A stretch of DNA of 64,000 nt from Auricularia sp. M13 (GCA_037042915.1 CM073200.1:124001-188000); one strand, 5' to 3'. Shown: positions 32,601-41,964, numbered from the stretch's first letter. Translations and numbers: made by a program. The notes: generated by a model not told the origin, from the letters alone.

Positions 32601-35050
32601 CATTCGCCCGATCCCCCGATACCTTACCCACTCGCTCTTACTCATCCTATCGGCCGATGACGACGATCTCTATTGATCTGAGGCCCCTTCTCCTTCGTCT
32701 CTAGGATACACTCCGAGTACATCGGATCACCTCCCCAGGTATAAAAGACCCTCGACTTTGTATCTAGCTCCCCAGTTACGAAATCGACATAGTCGTGCCC
32801 CTCGCACACTCTATCTCTCTCTCTCGACTTCGCCTCTGGGTTCTCCCTTCGCCCGACTTACTCGTCTGAGTCCTCTGCTGCTCGCGGTCCCTTCGGTCGT
32901 GCTACTCGACGTAGCCGGTGTGCTCAATAACGCACCGAAGGCTCTAGTTGTTCGTTCGAGTGTTCTCTGCGCCCGGACGTTCGACTATCCTTGCAACCAA
33001 ACCCCTAAGGCACAGCAGGCTTAACAGTTTCCTGTCTCGCCGACGATGCCCCGGCGGTCTCTTTCGGCCTGATCTGTGGCGCCCGCGTGGCAACCGGTCG
33101 GTGGCGCAATTGGTCCGCGGGTCCCCTCGGCCTTGCTTCCGTAGTATATATATCTGGGCCGTCGCCCCTCTTGTACCTTAGGTTTGGTCTGGTCTATCAT
33201 ACCGCTTATCCGCGCCTCCCTCTCCCCACTCATCCCTTCCCCTCGGGCGTCGTCTCGGAGAGTGATATAGCAGTCACCGTGCCAAACAAGTTGGAAACGA
33301 GTGACGGTGCGGGGGAGCGGTAAGATGTCGACAGCGGCAGCAGACGGTGTCGGGGCGCGATCGCACACAGTGGCGATGTTGAACAGCAAGTGTTCATGCT
33401 CCTCCTGAAACCAGAGAGCGTCGGGGGACAGGGCAAACGCACGGGGCGCAGCAGGATCACATCCAATAGAACAAATGAGCAGTAACTGGCAGCGGCGTCG
33501 TGCAGCAGTCCAGTCGGTCTCGAGAGCGCGAAACGGCCAAAATAAAGAAGGCGAAGTCGGCCAGAGACAATGCCATGGTGCTACTATCATTCACACGCAG
33601 TGACGGGGGGTAGGCGGCGAGTTGGGTCGGTGGACAGCGGGTGCGGCCGAAACGAGCCGACGGTGAAAAAACGGAACGGCGGATGCACAGGGTCCGATAA
33701 TCACACAACGAGATCGGTAGCGGTCGCGGGCAGTCGCAGAAACCCAAGGGAAGGCGGAAAGGTGGGGTAGGGGGTGCCGGAGACGGTGCAGCGGCAGATG
33801 CGGCAGTGGGTACTATCATTCCCCGAAAAACGACTTTGCGGCGGGCTACTCCTGTTCACCCAGCTGCCAGGGATGGCTACTATTGTTCGCTACCCTGTGC
33901 TGCACACCAGGCCATCCTTGCCAGGCCGTGCACATCTCCAGGTTCCTCTGGCAAGCGGTCGTACTCTCATTCCGGCCCAAGCCCAAAGCGAGTGAAGAAG
34001 AGCCTTATTTAAGTGGAGCCAACCACTGACAAGTTTGTGTTGGAATACCGTCCGCCAGTGCCGCCAGAGCCCGCCGTGGTAAGTCGAGGTTGCCGTGTAT
34101 ACGCGCGTGGTCAGAGGGCAAACTTGTAAGGAGTGCCCGGTGATAGCCATACATACATATGATCAGACGGCGCGAAGCTCGCCTGTACAGCTTCTACATC
34201 CGAAATGCTAACAGAACATGGCGCTCTACATCCGCGAACACATCAGCAGCAAGCTCTCGCTCGTGCACGACCTGTCGCAGCCCGGGCAGCTCTATCTCGC
34301 CTTGTGGTACTGCGACCGGGACTCGCAAACGACGCGCCGCGACGAGCATCCGACTGTCAGCTGGTGGCTCGAGCACAAGATATCCCAGCTCTCTAAGACT
34401 ATCGACTGTCACCTGCAGGCTGCCCATCATGTCGTCGACGAGGGCAACATGTACCCGTTGTCGCCGAGCGATACTCAGCTTGAGGCTGGCGTTAACATGC
34501 TTAACGAGGCCGAGGACATGTACAACGAATATCATTCGCCAGTACGTCCGAGTCAATCCTTATCACAAAATAGCCTTCTGATTCTTGCGGTAGCTATCCA
34601 TACCTGCTGGACCGGTAAGAACCACCTTTCCTCCAGCATACACTGTGCAGACACTCATCTCAAGCTTTAGTTCCAGCTGCCTCCTTGGTTCCCCCACACA
34701 GCCGGCGTAAACTTCACCATCGACTCTCCCGCGCCCAATGTCTTTCAAGTTAGTATAATATTCTTCCCCATCACACGGTCTCAGACTGATCCCTCAAATC
34801 CAGCAACCCCGCGGTCCCGTCAGTACTGTAGCATCTCCCTCATTGATCCCTTTTCTCAAAACGCGGCATGCAGTACGACGGACCCCCGCCTCCAGCTGGA
34901 GCCTTCGACTGGCCAACGCTGGATTGGGTTTTCTCCGGGACCCTCGGGGGCGGCACGATGTCGGCCAGCACGTTGGCGACGGCGCCCTCCCCACCTTCGA
35001 CCTCACGCAGGCATGGTGCTCCTGGAGGGGCTCCCTCGTCAGGCAGATGA
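23687..35050 (+). CDS. Small host gene of unknown function with a 10.3-kb transposon-filled first intron
   Basis: Six exons, all junctions in phase 0, give 281 aa: 23687-23914, 34215-34541, 34594-34614 (21 nt), 34671-34748, 34804-34818 (15 nt) and 34874-35050. The protein begins MSIPPPPVLSDQALMEDLIS and continues RLDRWYQQETHTTKLFDYEN in exon 1, then MALYIREHISSKLSLVHDL, LYLALWYCDRDSQTT and VSWWLEHKISQLSKTID in exon 2. It ends in a Pro/Gly/Ser-rich tail. I do not recognise the family. Intron 1 (23915-34214) holds the nested insertions, yet its GTAAGT donor, the ATGCTAAC branch-type motif and the ACAG acceptor are all present, so splicing is possible in principle. Part of exon 1 and the donor are repeated at 34038-34213, so a shortened transcript starting inside the insertion is an alternative. 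Confidence 0.7.
23874..24049 (+). repeat. Left copy of 176-bp direct duplication
   Basis: Contains the last 41 bp of exon 1 and the first 135 bp of intron 1 of the interrupted host gene. It matches 34038-34213 with six differences, all transitions at CpG sites in the intron part. It is much longer than the target duplications of LTR or DNA transposons. Confidence 0.9.
24050..24179. other. Left part of the unexplained insertion core, with a repeated decamer
   Basis: CTCCTCCTGA occurs at 24098, 24120 and 24139, with a variant at 24050. No coding potential. It ends in AACAA (24175-24179), the target duplication of the solo LTR. Confidence 0.5.
24407..25130 (+). repeat. 5' LTR of element 1
   Basis: TATAAAA at 24844-24850 sits 34 nt ahead of AGTTACGAAAT (24878-24888), the inferred RNA 5' end and self-primer. 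It ends TTAACA at 25130. Confidence 0.95.
25131..25162 (+). promoter_or_regulatory. Primer-binding site and hairpin of element 1
   Basis: After a 2-nt spacer (GT), ATTTCGTAACT (25133-25143) is the exact complement of AGTTACGAAAT in the LTR. An inverted repeat AACTCGAG-CTCCG-CTCGAGTT (25140-25160) overlaps its end and lies just before the gag ATG at 25163. No tRNA-type TGG start is present. Confidence 0.75.
25163..26992 (+). mobile_element. gag region of element 1
   Basis: 609 codons from ATG 25163. A Ser/Pro/Arg-rich start is followed by two long glycine runs (about 25651-25733 and 25820-25850) broken by a His/Ser repeat. The Ty3-type capsid region has WWGGYVPLVP and FGVTNERERAEVKIRRLQ. An Asn-rich linker leads to one CCHC zinc knuckle, CLYCGHAGHTASEC (about 26825-26866), and an Ala/Pro-rich end. 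The glycine runs are unusual for gag and probably form a flexible, disordered spacer. Confidence 0.9.
27040..30748 (+). mobile_element. pol region of element 1 (protease, RT, RNase H, integrase, chromodomain)
   Basis: Protease motif VDSGSEDQFLD near 27150; RT with [32 protein letters not shown] and the catalytic YLDDILIYS near 28300; RNase H with ETDASDYAIAAIFSH near 28740; integrase with an HHCC-type HPGQNKTLKMV...CVTCGRSKPRRH (about 29450-29580) and the DDE core from DSISMDFIEQLP onward; a GPF/Y-type module LGPFPIVDQP; and a divergent chromodomain near 30.5-30.7 kb (YELEVLSVRI...LRRIRWIG). The order protease-RT-RH-IN is that of Ty3/gypsy. Confidence 0.92.
30869..32105 (-). mobile_element. 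Antisense cysteine-cluster gene carried by element 1
   Basis: Runs opposite to gag-pol between integrase and the 3' LTR, starting about 200 bp inside the LTR with MPRYESLEDVAAAYDRKT (ATG at 32105). A charged, helical block FSARRRQAKAELRLAAQRR and an Ala/Lys/Pro-rich linker follow. Then comes a six-cysteine cluster CEACAKRGGQCVRQ then CTACHQTRGKCTHS (about 31260-31350, spacing C2C6C8C2C6C), a basic stretch PERPKKVRIV, a helix and a Glu-only acidic tail ending near 30870. At least one intron is likely ahead of the cluster. About one break is suspected. The cluster resembles a zinc-binding module, and the acidic tail would suit a nuclear or chromatin role, but function is unknown. Confidence 0.6.
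32303..33026 (+). repeat. 3' LTR of element 1
   Basis: Same length as the 5' LTR, with one C/T difference noted (at a CpG). Preceded by a polypurine tract. Confidence 0.95.
33285..34037. other. Right part of the unexplained insertion core
   Basis: With 24050-24179 this makes up roughly 0.9 kb of inserted sequence that is neither LTR nor duplicated host DNA. No long frame. It carries near-repeats of CTACTATCATTC (about 33580 and 33808), GCTACTATTGTTC (about 33877) and GCTACTCCTGTTC (about 33844), and a CTCCTCCTGA (33399) shared with the left part. Confidence 0.5.
34038..34213 (+). repeat. Right copy of 176-bp direct duplication
   Basis: Second copy of 23874-24049. Only this copy runs on into the working 3' splice site (ACAG at 34211-34214) and exon 2. 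A duplicate exon-1 end with its GTAAGT donor at 34079 is included. Confidence 0.9.
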
Positions 35051-36196
35051 GCATGCCATTCCCCTCCTCAAGACCTCAACAGTTTAGCTATATCATTTAC
35101 ACATTGATAGAATCCGACGCGGCCCTGCCAGTGACGAGCCCATGCCCCTCAAGCACCGCTGACGAATGCCAACCGCACTCACATCGGAGACAGTATGCAG
35201 GTTCATACATACAGTCTTGGACCAGACCTCTGAACAACCCCGGACCTTTGAACAGTCGACCACATTAAGCTCAATTTTGTTCCCCTTTGCAAGAAAGTTT
35301 TTCTCTGAAGAGAATACATTGGCCTTAATGTATGACCCAGGTATGGGGTCAAGATATTCGATGGTTGGGCGTTGAGACGCAGCTCATCGTCGAAGAACCG
35401 GCATTTGCTGTCACGGAGTGCGCCAAAAGACCGACCAGACGAGGTACTCAGGAGGAGGAGAGGCCAGGCATGTTATGGGCATATGACGGTCAAGATCCAA
35501 CCTAGAGTACACTGATCGGCGATAGCCGGTAACTATAGCGCGACCGGAAGCAAGGGGAGCGCAGCCACACCACCATACAGGCAGGACCGAGATGGGGGAG
35601 AGAAGAGGTGAACACCGGGGTGATGACCGAAGGGAAACACACAAATAAAAGAGGGACCGAGGGAGCATCGGCGAGGCAAGGGAACCTCGGAGAAGCGAGG
35701 AATGGGGTGAATACCGAGAGTAGCAACGAAGCGAAGGTGGGAAGGAATATACTAAACTAGAGTCCATGCCTATCGGGGTATCGGGCGGGTATCTGGAAGA
35801 GACCGAGACCAGGGAGTGCACGTGCCGCGGCACGGCAGGACCGAGAGCGCGGAGGGCGGAGCCTGCAATGCGGCAAGACTGAGACCGTAACCGAGCGTGG
35901 GAACACGGCCGATATGAGCGTACCATAGTCCGAGCACGTGCGCGACCTCCCATAGTGGATGGAGGACTGGCCGGTGTGGTGGGGAGGTCGACGGGGGCGT
36001 CGGCGAGTGTAGAACGGAGGCCGAAGCAGTGTTGGCCCGTAAGGGATTATTAAGAAACCGAAAAACATCTGAAGGGTTAACTTCCTTCATAAGGGTTAAT
36101 TAATGGGCAATTCTTAAGTGTTAAGAACTCAAGCAAGTACAATCAAGAGCTCAAGTACGTTCATAAGTACACTGACCATCTAACCTTCGTATTCGT
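35051..36196. other. Intergenic, no gene seen; contains a diverged dispersed repeat
   Basis: Follows the stop of the interrupted host gene. Part of 35057-35230 resembles 60705-60890 (see findings). A GA-rich stretch runs from 35400 to 36000 without coding signal. AT-rich sequence with TTAATTAA lies near 36090-36110. Confidence 0.45.
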
Positions 36197-36621
36197 CTCC
36201 CGAGCCTTCAAGAGCGCCATCATCAAGCTCTTCACCTTCCCATTCCGCAGCCAGTAATTCCATCTAGAGTTGCTCCTTCGACCAGCGGGTTGCACGTGGC
36301 TGCGCTGGCTGGTTTGCCGCAGCACGGACCGGTCGTTTCGCAGCGCCGCCGAAAAGAAGCGCCAAGGAGCGCGGGACCATGCCTTTCTTGCGCCGCGCTT
36401 TGCCCGTGCTCGAGTCGGGACCAGCATCGTTGTTGCCTGCGGCCGCCCTCCAGCGCGCAAGTTCACGGCGCCAGGCGGCAGAGGATGTGACAAGCGTGCT
36501 CTTCGGAAGAGGCTCGTCACCTGTACCAGGTCCTGCATCGCCCATGTCGATATCGCCGTCAAGAGCCTCTGCATAGCGTGGGACAGCGAGGAGCTGCGCA
36601 ACACGCAACTCGTCGTGGTTC

Positions 36622-37102
36622 TGTCACGGTGACTGCTATATCACTCTCCGAGACGACGCTCGACGGGAAGGGATGAGTGGGGAGAGGGAGGAGCGGATAA
36701 GCGGTATGATAGACCAGACCAAACCTAAGGTACAAGAGGGGGCTGCGGCCCAGGTATATATACTACGGAAGCAAGGCCGAGGGGGCCCGCGGACCAATTG
36801 CGCCACCGACCGGTTGCCACGCGGGCGCCACAGATCAGGCCGAGAGAGACTGCCGGGGCGTCCTCGGCAAGACAGGAAACCCGGGATAAATAGAGCCCAA
36901 CCAAACCAGAAACATCCCGTCGTATTACCCTTCTCCTGGGAAGAGACCGAGGTACTCGCCGAGCGGAGAGACCGCCAGGACGCGCCGACGAAAGGGGCGC
37001 GGGGCTGGGCGCAAGGAATTTGGGTGCCCGGACGAGGTGCGAGGGCCACGGGACGGCGAAATGAAACAGCGGGGGAGGAGGGACCCGACAAAGACCGCAA
37101 CA
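36622..37102 (-). repeat. 3' LTR of element 2
   Basis: 481 bp, same family as the solo LTR at 24180-33284. Confidence 0.92.
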
Positions 37103-37328
37103 TAACCCCCCTTCTAGCCGTCCAGTGGCCGAGGTGGGAATAGCCCGAGGAGGTGCGGTTTAGATTGGGTGTGGGGAGACGGACCATAGCGTGACCGGGC
37201 CGAGCTCCATCCGCCACGGGATCAAACTCTAAGCGTCAGATGCCGCGAAGGGCTTGGCCGTCGCCGTACACGAACCGCGGTACTTCTCACTCCTCGTCTC
37301 CTCGCTTCCCGCCACCGCCCGATATCCC

Positions 37329-38588
37329 ATGACGCCCACTGCCACCGATGGACTGACTGCGAAGCCTCTCGGCGAACTTCGGGACCTCAGGGAGCGGGTG
37401 TTCGCGCTGCATGCCTCCATCCAGCGCCAGCTGAACTTCGGGCACTACGCTGCGGACGCGGAGGAGAAGGCGCGGACGGTGCTCGCGTCTGCGGGCCAGC
37501 GGTTGGAGGCCATTGACGCTGAGGTGCGTCGACGCAACGCCGCGACCCGCAACCTGGAGACGGTGGCGTCCCTCCTCGGCATGACAGCAGCTTCGCTCCC
37601 CGTCGTGCCGAAGGTGGAAGGGGTTCGCCACACGGGAACGACCTCCTCGACTGCGAAGGGCAAGGGCCCATCGGGAGCGGTCGCGTCTGGGTCCAAGCGA
37701 CCTTCGGACGTCGGCGAGTGAGGGACCGGCGACGAAGAGAAGGACGCGGTCGGGCCTCCTTTTGACACGGTACGTCCGGGCCAAAGGTCCCCTTGCTCCG
37801 GGGTATATCCTGCACTGACATCCTTTGTCCGGGTCCAGCCTTGTGAGCAGTGCGAACGCTCCGGCAAGCCGTGTTTTCGACAAGTGTCTGGGTCGGCGAC
37901 CGCCTGTGCCCGCTGCCACCGGTCCCACGTGGGGTGTTCTCACAGTGTCGGCCGGTCGGGCACATCGCGCAAGAGGGCCCGACAGGACGCTGACGCTGAC
38001 GGCGACGACGGGGACGATCCGGACCAGGACGACGTAGTGGACACCGTCGGCTCGTCCGTGGCGCGGTCGCGCACGCGCCGAAGGCTTCGGTCGCCAGGGA
38101 CGGCCACCATGGCCGACCTCGAGGTCCTGGGCGACTGCATCGTCCAGGGGTTCCAGCTGTCCGTCTCGGCGTTGCGGCGCGACCTTCGCAAATGGACGCA
38201 AGAGCTCGTTGATGACCGGCGTGCCCACAAGACGGTGCGCCTCGTGTCGCCGGGCGGGAGTGACCACGATACCGACTCCAACGACGGCCGAGCGGTGGAG
38301 GGCGAGGTGGGGAGGTCGCCCACTGCCGCGCCGACTACCCCTGGCGCCTCGGGCGTGGAGGCGGAGGCGCCGGCTGGTCCTGTCGGCGTGCTTGCGGACT
38401 TTGGCGCCGACCTGGCCCTCCTCGGCGTGGTAGTGCCGGGGGATGCGCGCCCGACACCCAGCTTTGCATCAATGGAGGCGTCCAGGTCCGGGTCCGGGTT
38501 CCTGCCACGCGTCCAACGGTCCGAGGGTCGGGATGCGTCCGTGATAGGGGAGGAGTCGGTCGATGCGGGCCAACCCATGGAGGAGTAA
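37329..38588 (+). mobile_element. Antisense cysteine-cluster gene carried by element 2
   Basis: Lies opposite to the element's own direction, starting about 230 bp inside the 3' LTR. A first exon from ATG 37329 encodes a coiled-coil-like block (LRDLRERVFALHASIQRQ, LEAIDAEVRRRNAATRNL). A second block from about 37840 holds CEQCERSGKPCFRQ then CARCHRSHVGCSHS (spacing C2C6C9C2C6C), a basic and then Asp-rich stretch, a helix LRRDLRKWTQELVDDRRAH and an acidic end at 38588. Cluster, order and position match the antisense gene of element 1. Confidence 0.65.
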
Positions 38589-38883
38589 GACCGTGTCCGG
38601 GTACGATTTGGGTAGTGGTGTGGAGGCTCGTAAAATATGTAAATAGAGAGGCGGAAAGACGAGAATAAATACGGGGTATGCGAAACGACAGGGACCGTGA
38701 CCGCGGAGAGCATCCGACCGAAGCGGCGTCCGACCGAGGTGGGGTCCGATCTTGGCGTTGTCGCCGAGGGGGAGAGAACGACGGATGGCGTCACCTGTAC
38801 GCCAATAGATATCGACAAAGAAGGGCGGTTTCAGCTTCGCAAAGCGGGCTGCTGTACAAGGTGGGGGCGGCCGTTCGGAGCGT

Positions 38884-39924
38884 TCAAAGACGGTGGGCTG
38901 GGCCGGGGGACGCGATCCGAAGGACCAGGGCGTTGTCGGCGTACGTGGAGCGATATTCGCGGATGTCCCAGACAAGGCACGCCGTCAGCCGAACAACCTG
39001 GAGGACCCGTTCCGTGGGCGACGTGAGGAGGTGAGGGCTGAGGCGAGGTGGGAACGAGAAGACCACTAGCTGGGTGCGAGCCCATCGGCCTCGGTCGTTG
39101 CGTACGACGGTCGGGAGTACCCAGTAACACGAGATATCGAGCGGGAGATGTCTCGGGGCAGTGAAGCGGCCGTAGTGAGTGAAGTGGTCTAGCATCCAGA
39201 AGAACGGTTGGGGAGGGGCCACGAGCATGGAGATGTTGAGCTGGATGTCGCCTGGGTCCAGCGACCGGATACGTGCCCGAAGGGGCATGAGCTCCAGCGG
39301 AGGTGTGGCCGGGCGCGCCTCTTCAAGTTCGGGCGACTCGTCGGCAGCGAGGGGCGATTCGCCGGTGCTGATGGGCGATTCGCCGAACAGCTCTTGGGAT
39401 CCGTCGCCAAAGTCCTCGCCGAGCTCCATGTCCGCATCCTGGTCCAGGTCCTGTGCGGCACCTTGGTCCTCGCTCGGCTCCGGTCGTTCGGCGTGGTACT
39501 CCTCCACGAGTCCGGTTCCATCCAGATCGGCAGCCAGTTGCCAGCTAGCGTTCTCAGGGGTGAAGCCCATCCATTGAACGAGATACTGGGGAACTCCTCG
39601 GTGTACGCGGTGATCCAGGACTGCCGCCGGTATGTATCGAGGGTTAACTATGGTCTCGTCATACTGGGACATTCGGTGGGCGTTCGGTCCGAACAGGGGG
39701 CGTGTCGGGGAAAGGGGGGGAAAGAGGTGTTGGTCTGGCGGCCGATCCGGATTATATGGTGTATGTGTCGTAAGCGTTGATGCGCGGGGATGATGGGGGT
39801 CACGATCCGAGGAAGATGATGTGGATGCGCCGCGCGCACCACGGGGGAACTTGCTCTCGGGATGCGCGGCGGGTGAGGTTCTGAAGAGAGGGGTCGGCCG
39901 CGGGAGGTTTTCGAGGTTGGCCAA
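38884..39924 (-). mobile_element. Chromodomain-containing frame of element 2 (sense strand)
   Basis: 346 codons on the coding strand of the element. A Pro/Ser-rich start is followed by a chromodomain: NPRYIPAAVLDHRVHRG then QYLVQWMGFTPENASWQLA, near residues 90-140. An acidic linker comes next, then an unrecognised region with DIQLNISMLVAPPQPFFWML. In Ty3/gypsy elements a chromodomain normally ends the integrase; here no integrase precedes it, so it may be a retained or captured targeting module. Confidence 0.75.
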
Positions 39925-40350
39925 GGGGTAGGGACGCGCAGCGGGCGCGTTCGGCGAGTAGGGCTTGGGGGGGGGGGGGTGGTCTTGCCGAAGATGACCG
40001 GGCTCTGATGAAGGGGAGAGATCAGGAGCCGGTGATGGAATGAGCTTTCGGATTTGACGACCGTATGGGTCTGGAGGGGTCCTCGTTGGCTGAGTGCCTG
40101 ACCAGAAGGCCAGTGGGCAAGGCTCGGTGTCCGGAGGGTGGGTCCTACAGGGTCCTGGTGGGCCGATGAGTGGGCGCGGCAGTCGCGACGGGTCCTCGTC
40201 GACGCGAGGGGTCTCCTAGCCGGTCCGAGGGGTCGGATTCCTTCCTGGACCAAGCAACGCCGACCGAACGGTTCACCCGGATTGGAAGGGTGGTGAGTAA
40301 GGGGGGTATGGGGATCTCGAGCGTCGGGAGGGAGGGTAGGTTTGGTCTTA

Positions 40351-40831
40351 TGTCACGGTGACTGCTATATCACTCTCCGAGACGACGCTCGACGGGAAGG
40401 GATGAGTGGGGAGAGGGAGGAGCGGATAAGCGGTATGATAGACCAGACCAAACCTAAGGTACAAGAGGGGGCTGCGGCCCAGGTATATATACTACGGAAG
40501 CAAGGCCGAGGGGACCCGCGGACCAATTGCGCCACGGACCGGTTGCCACGCGGGCGCCACAGATCAGGCCGAGAGAGACCGCCGGGGCGTCCTCGGCGAG
40601 ACAGGAAACCCGGGATAAATAGAGCCCAACCAAACCAGAAACATCCCGTCGTATTACCCTTCTCCTGGGAAGAGACCGAGGTACTTGCCGAGCGGAGAGA
40701 CCGCTAGGACGCGCCGACGAAAGGGGCGCGGGGCCGGGCGCAAGGAATTTGGGCGCCAGGACGAGGTGCGAGGGCCACGGGACGGCGAAATGAAACAGCG
40801 GGGGAGGAGGGACCCGACGAAGACCGCAACA
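40351..40831 (-). repeat. 5' LTR of element 2
   Basis: TATATATA (40491-40484) precedes AGGTTTGGTCT (40455-40445) by 36 nt. Just past the LTR end, after TA, the site AGACCAAACCT (40348-40338) is its exact complement. Confidence 0.92.
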
Positions 40832-41964
40832 GGTTCTTGCGACCGGTCCGCTTCTCGATAAGGCCGTGCTTCATGTGCTCTCGACGTAGTTGCGCTCCAA
40901 CCTGCCGTGAATGATCAACAAGGTAAATGGGTGTGCACTACAACACGTACCTTGCACATCTTCTCCAACTTTTGGAGGCCAAGTCGATTACGCAGCTTCG
41001 TCTTCTTGATCCCCATGTCCGAAAATACGTGCTCGTTACCTCCTTGATGGCTCGTCAGCTGCAGCAGCATGATGGCAAACTCTGCCAGCTCGCGTGAGGT
41101 TGGGTTTGTGAGCATCTGCTTCCAGACGGCGACGGGGTCGTCTCCCTGTTGCAAGGTCAGTAAGAGCCAGAGCAGTAGGACAATCAATAAGCGCACATGC
41201 ACGGACACGAAGACCTCTTGGCCCGCACGGAATTTTGCCCACAGCCCTTTGTTGGCGCAGTACTCGACGAAGGCGACAGAAAGCTCCTTCTCTCTGATCT
41301 TCATCTTCTCTGCATGCTCGTCGTGCTGTGTCTGCGTGAAATTTGCTGGCAATGGGCGCGACTTGCAGCGACGATAGAGCTGATGTGCATCAATACAACG
41401 CGTAGAAGTTGCCTGCGTGTCACACCGAGATGAGTTCAACGTTTAATGTGAGGACGTCGAGCTGTGCTTTGTCGCCGAAGCGGTCAAGCTGCTTGTAAGG
41501 GTTGAAGATGAGGGCGAATACATACGTTGCCTGGTCTAGCGCAATGCTGCTCGATGCGCTGCATCATCCCCTTCCGAACGCGCTGCTCCTTGTGGGACGA
41601 AAAATAGAGGAACACGCCAGCAAAGGAGAGGACCACCTGGTCTGCGCGAGTCGCATCTGTCTGGTTAATGTTTGTCATGTATGCAATGGGCTCGAGGTCA
41701 TTAGCCGCGACCTCGAGCCCGTCCCAGAAGCCAGAGTTGAGGATCGTCCGGCAAGCAGACGTTGCTGCTGCTTCCAATTCGTTCTTCTTCTTCTTCCCCT
41801 TCTCGGCACCGACCTGGGCTGCGACGATATCTGCACGACGGTTGTAGACAGCGCGCTGGAGCGCATCCTTCAGGGCCAGTAGGCGATGGAATGTGACCAT
41901 GTGAGTTGTCCAACGTGTTGTGTTCCCGACGAGATACGAGAGTGACTTGTCGCTCTTGTTGTAG

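Larger units (their letters stand above)
24407..33026 (+). mobile_element. Element 1: Ty3/gypsy LTR retrotransposon with chromodomain and antisense gene
   Basis: 8620 bp with two 724-bp LTRs (24407-25130 and 32303-33026) that begin TGTTAC and end TTAACA, and a 5-bp target duplication GTTTC (24402-24406 and 33027-33031). I find one difference between the LTRs, so insertion is very recent. Order: LTR, self-priming-type primer site, gag, protease-RT-RNase H-integrase with a C-terminal chromodomain, an antisense gene, a polypurine tract AAAGGGGGGATAC (about 32290-32302), LTR. It looks whole or almost whole, with about one break at most. The pol order and chromodomain place it among Ty3/gypsy chromoviruses, near the Tf1/sushi group. 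Confidence 0.95.
24180..33284 (+). mobile_element. Solo LTR of the element-2 family, split by element 1
   Basis: An LTR of about 480 bp in plus orientation lies in two parts, 24180-24406 and 33032-33284. It matches, on the opposite strand, the two LTRs of element 2 (36622-37102 and 40351-40831). It is flanked by a 5-bp duplication AACAA (24175-24179 and 33285-33289). No internal region of its own remains, which is the usual result of LTR-LTR recombination. Element 1 sits inside it with its own duplication GTTTC. It is older than element 1. Confidence 0.9.
36622..40831 (-). mobile_element. Element 2: small non-autonomous LTR element with a chromodomain frame and antisense gene
   Basis: 4210 bp with two 481-bp LTRs: the 5' LTR is 40831-40351 and the 3' LTR is 37102-36622. 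The target duplication is GGTTC (36617-36621 and 40832-40836), inside the hAT transposase. Orientation is set by the polypurine tract AGAAGGGGGG just before the 3' LTR (minus strand, about 37113-37104) and by a self-priming-type site. The LTRs differ at about ten positions (roughly 2%), so it is older than elements 1 and 3. No RT or integrase is present; mobilisation by a related autonomous element must be assumed. Confidence 0.9.

Noticed and set aside
35410-36100. Possible further solo LTR starting TGTCACGG
   Set aside because: The first bases resemble the element-2 LTR end, but the match stops after about 8 bases and no matching far end or target duplication was found.
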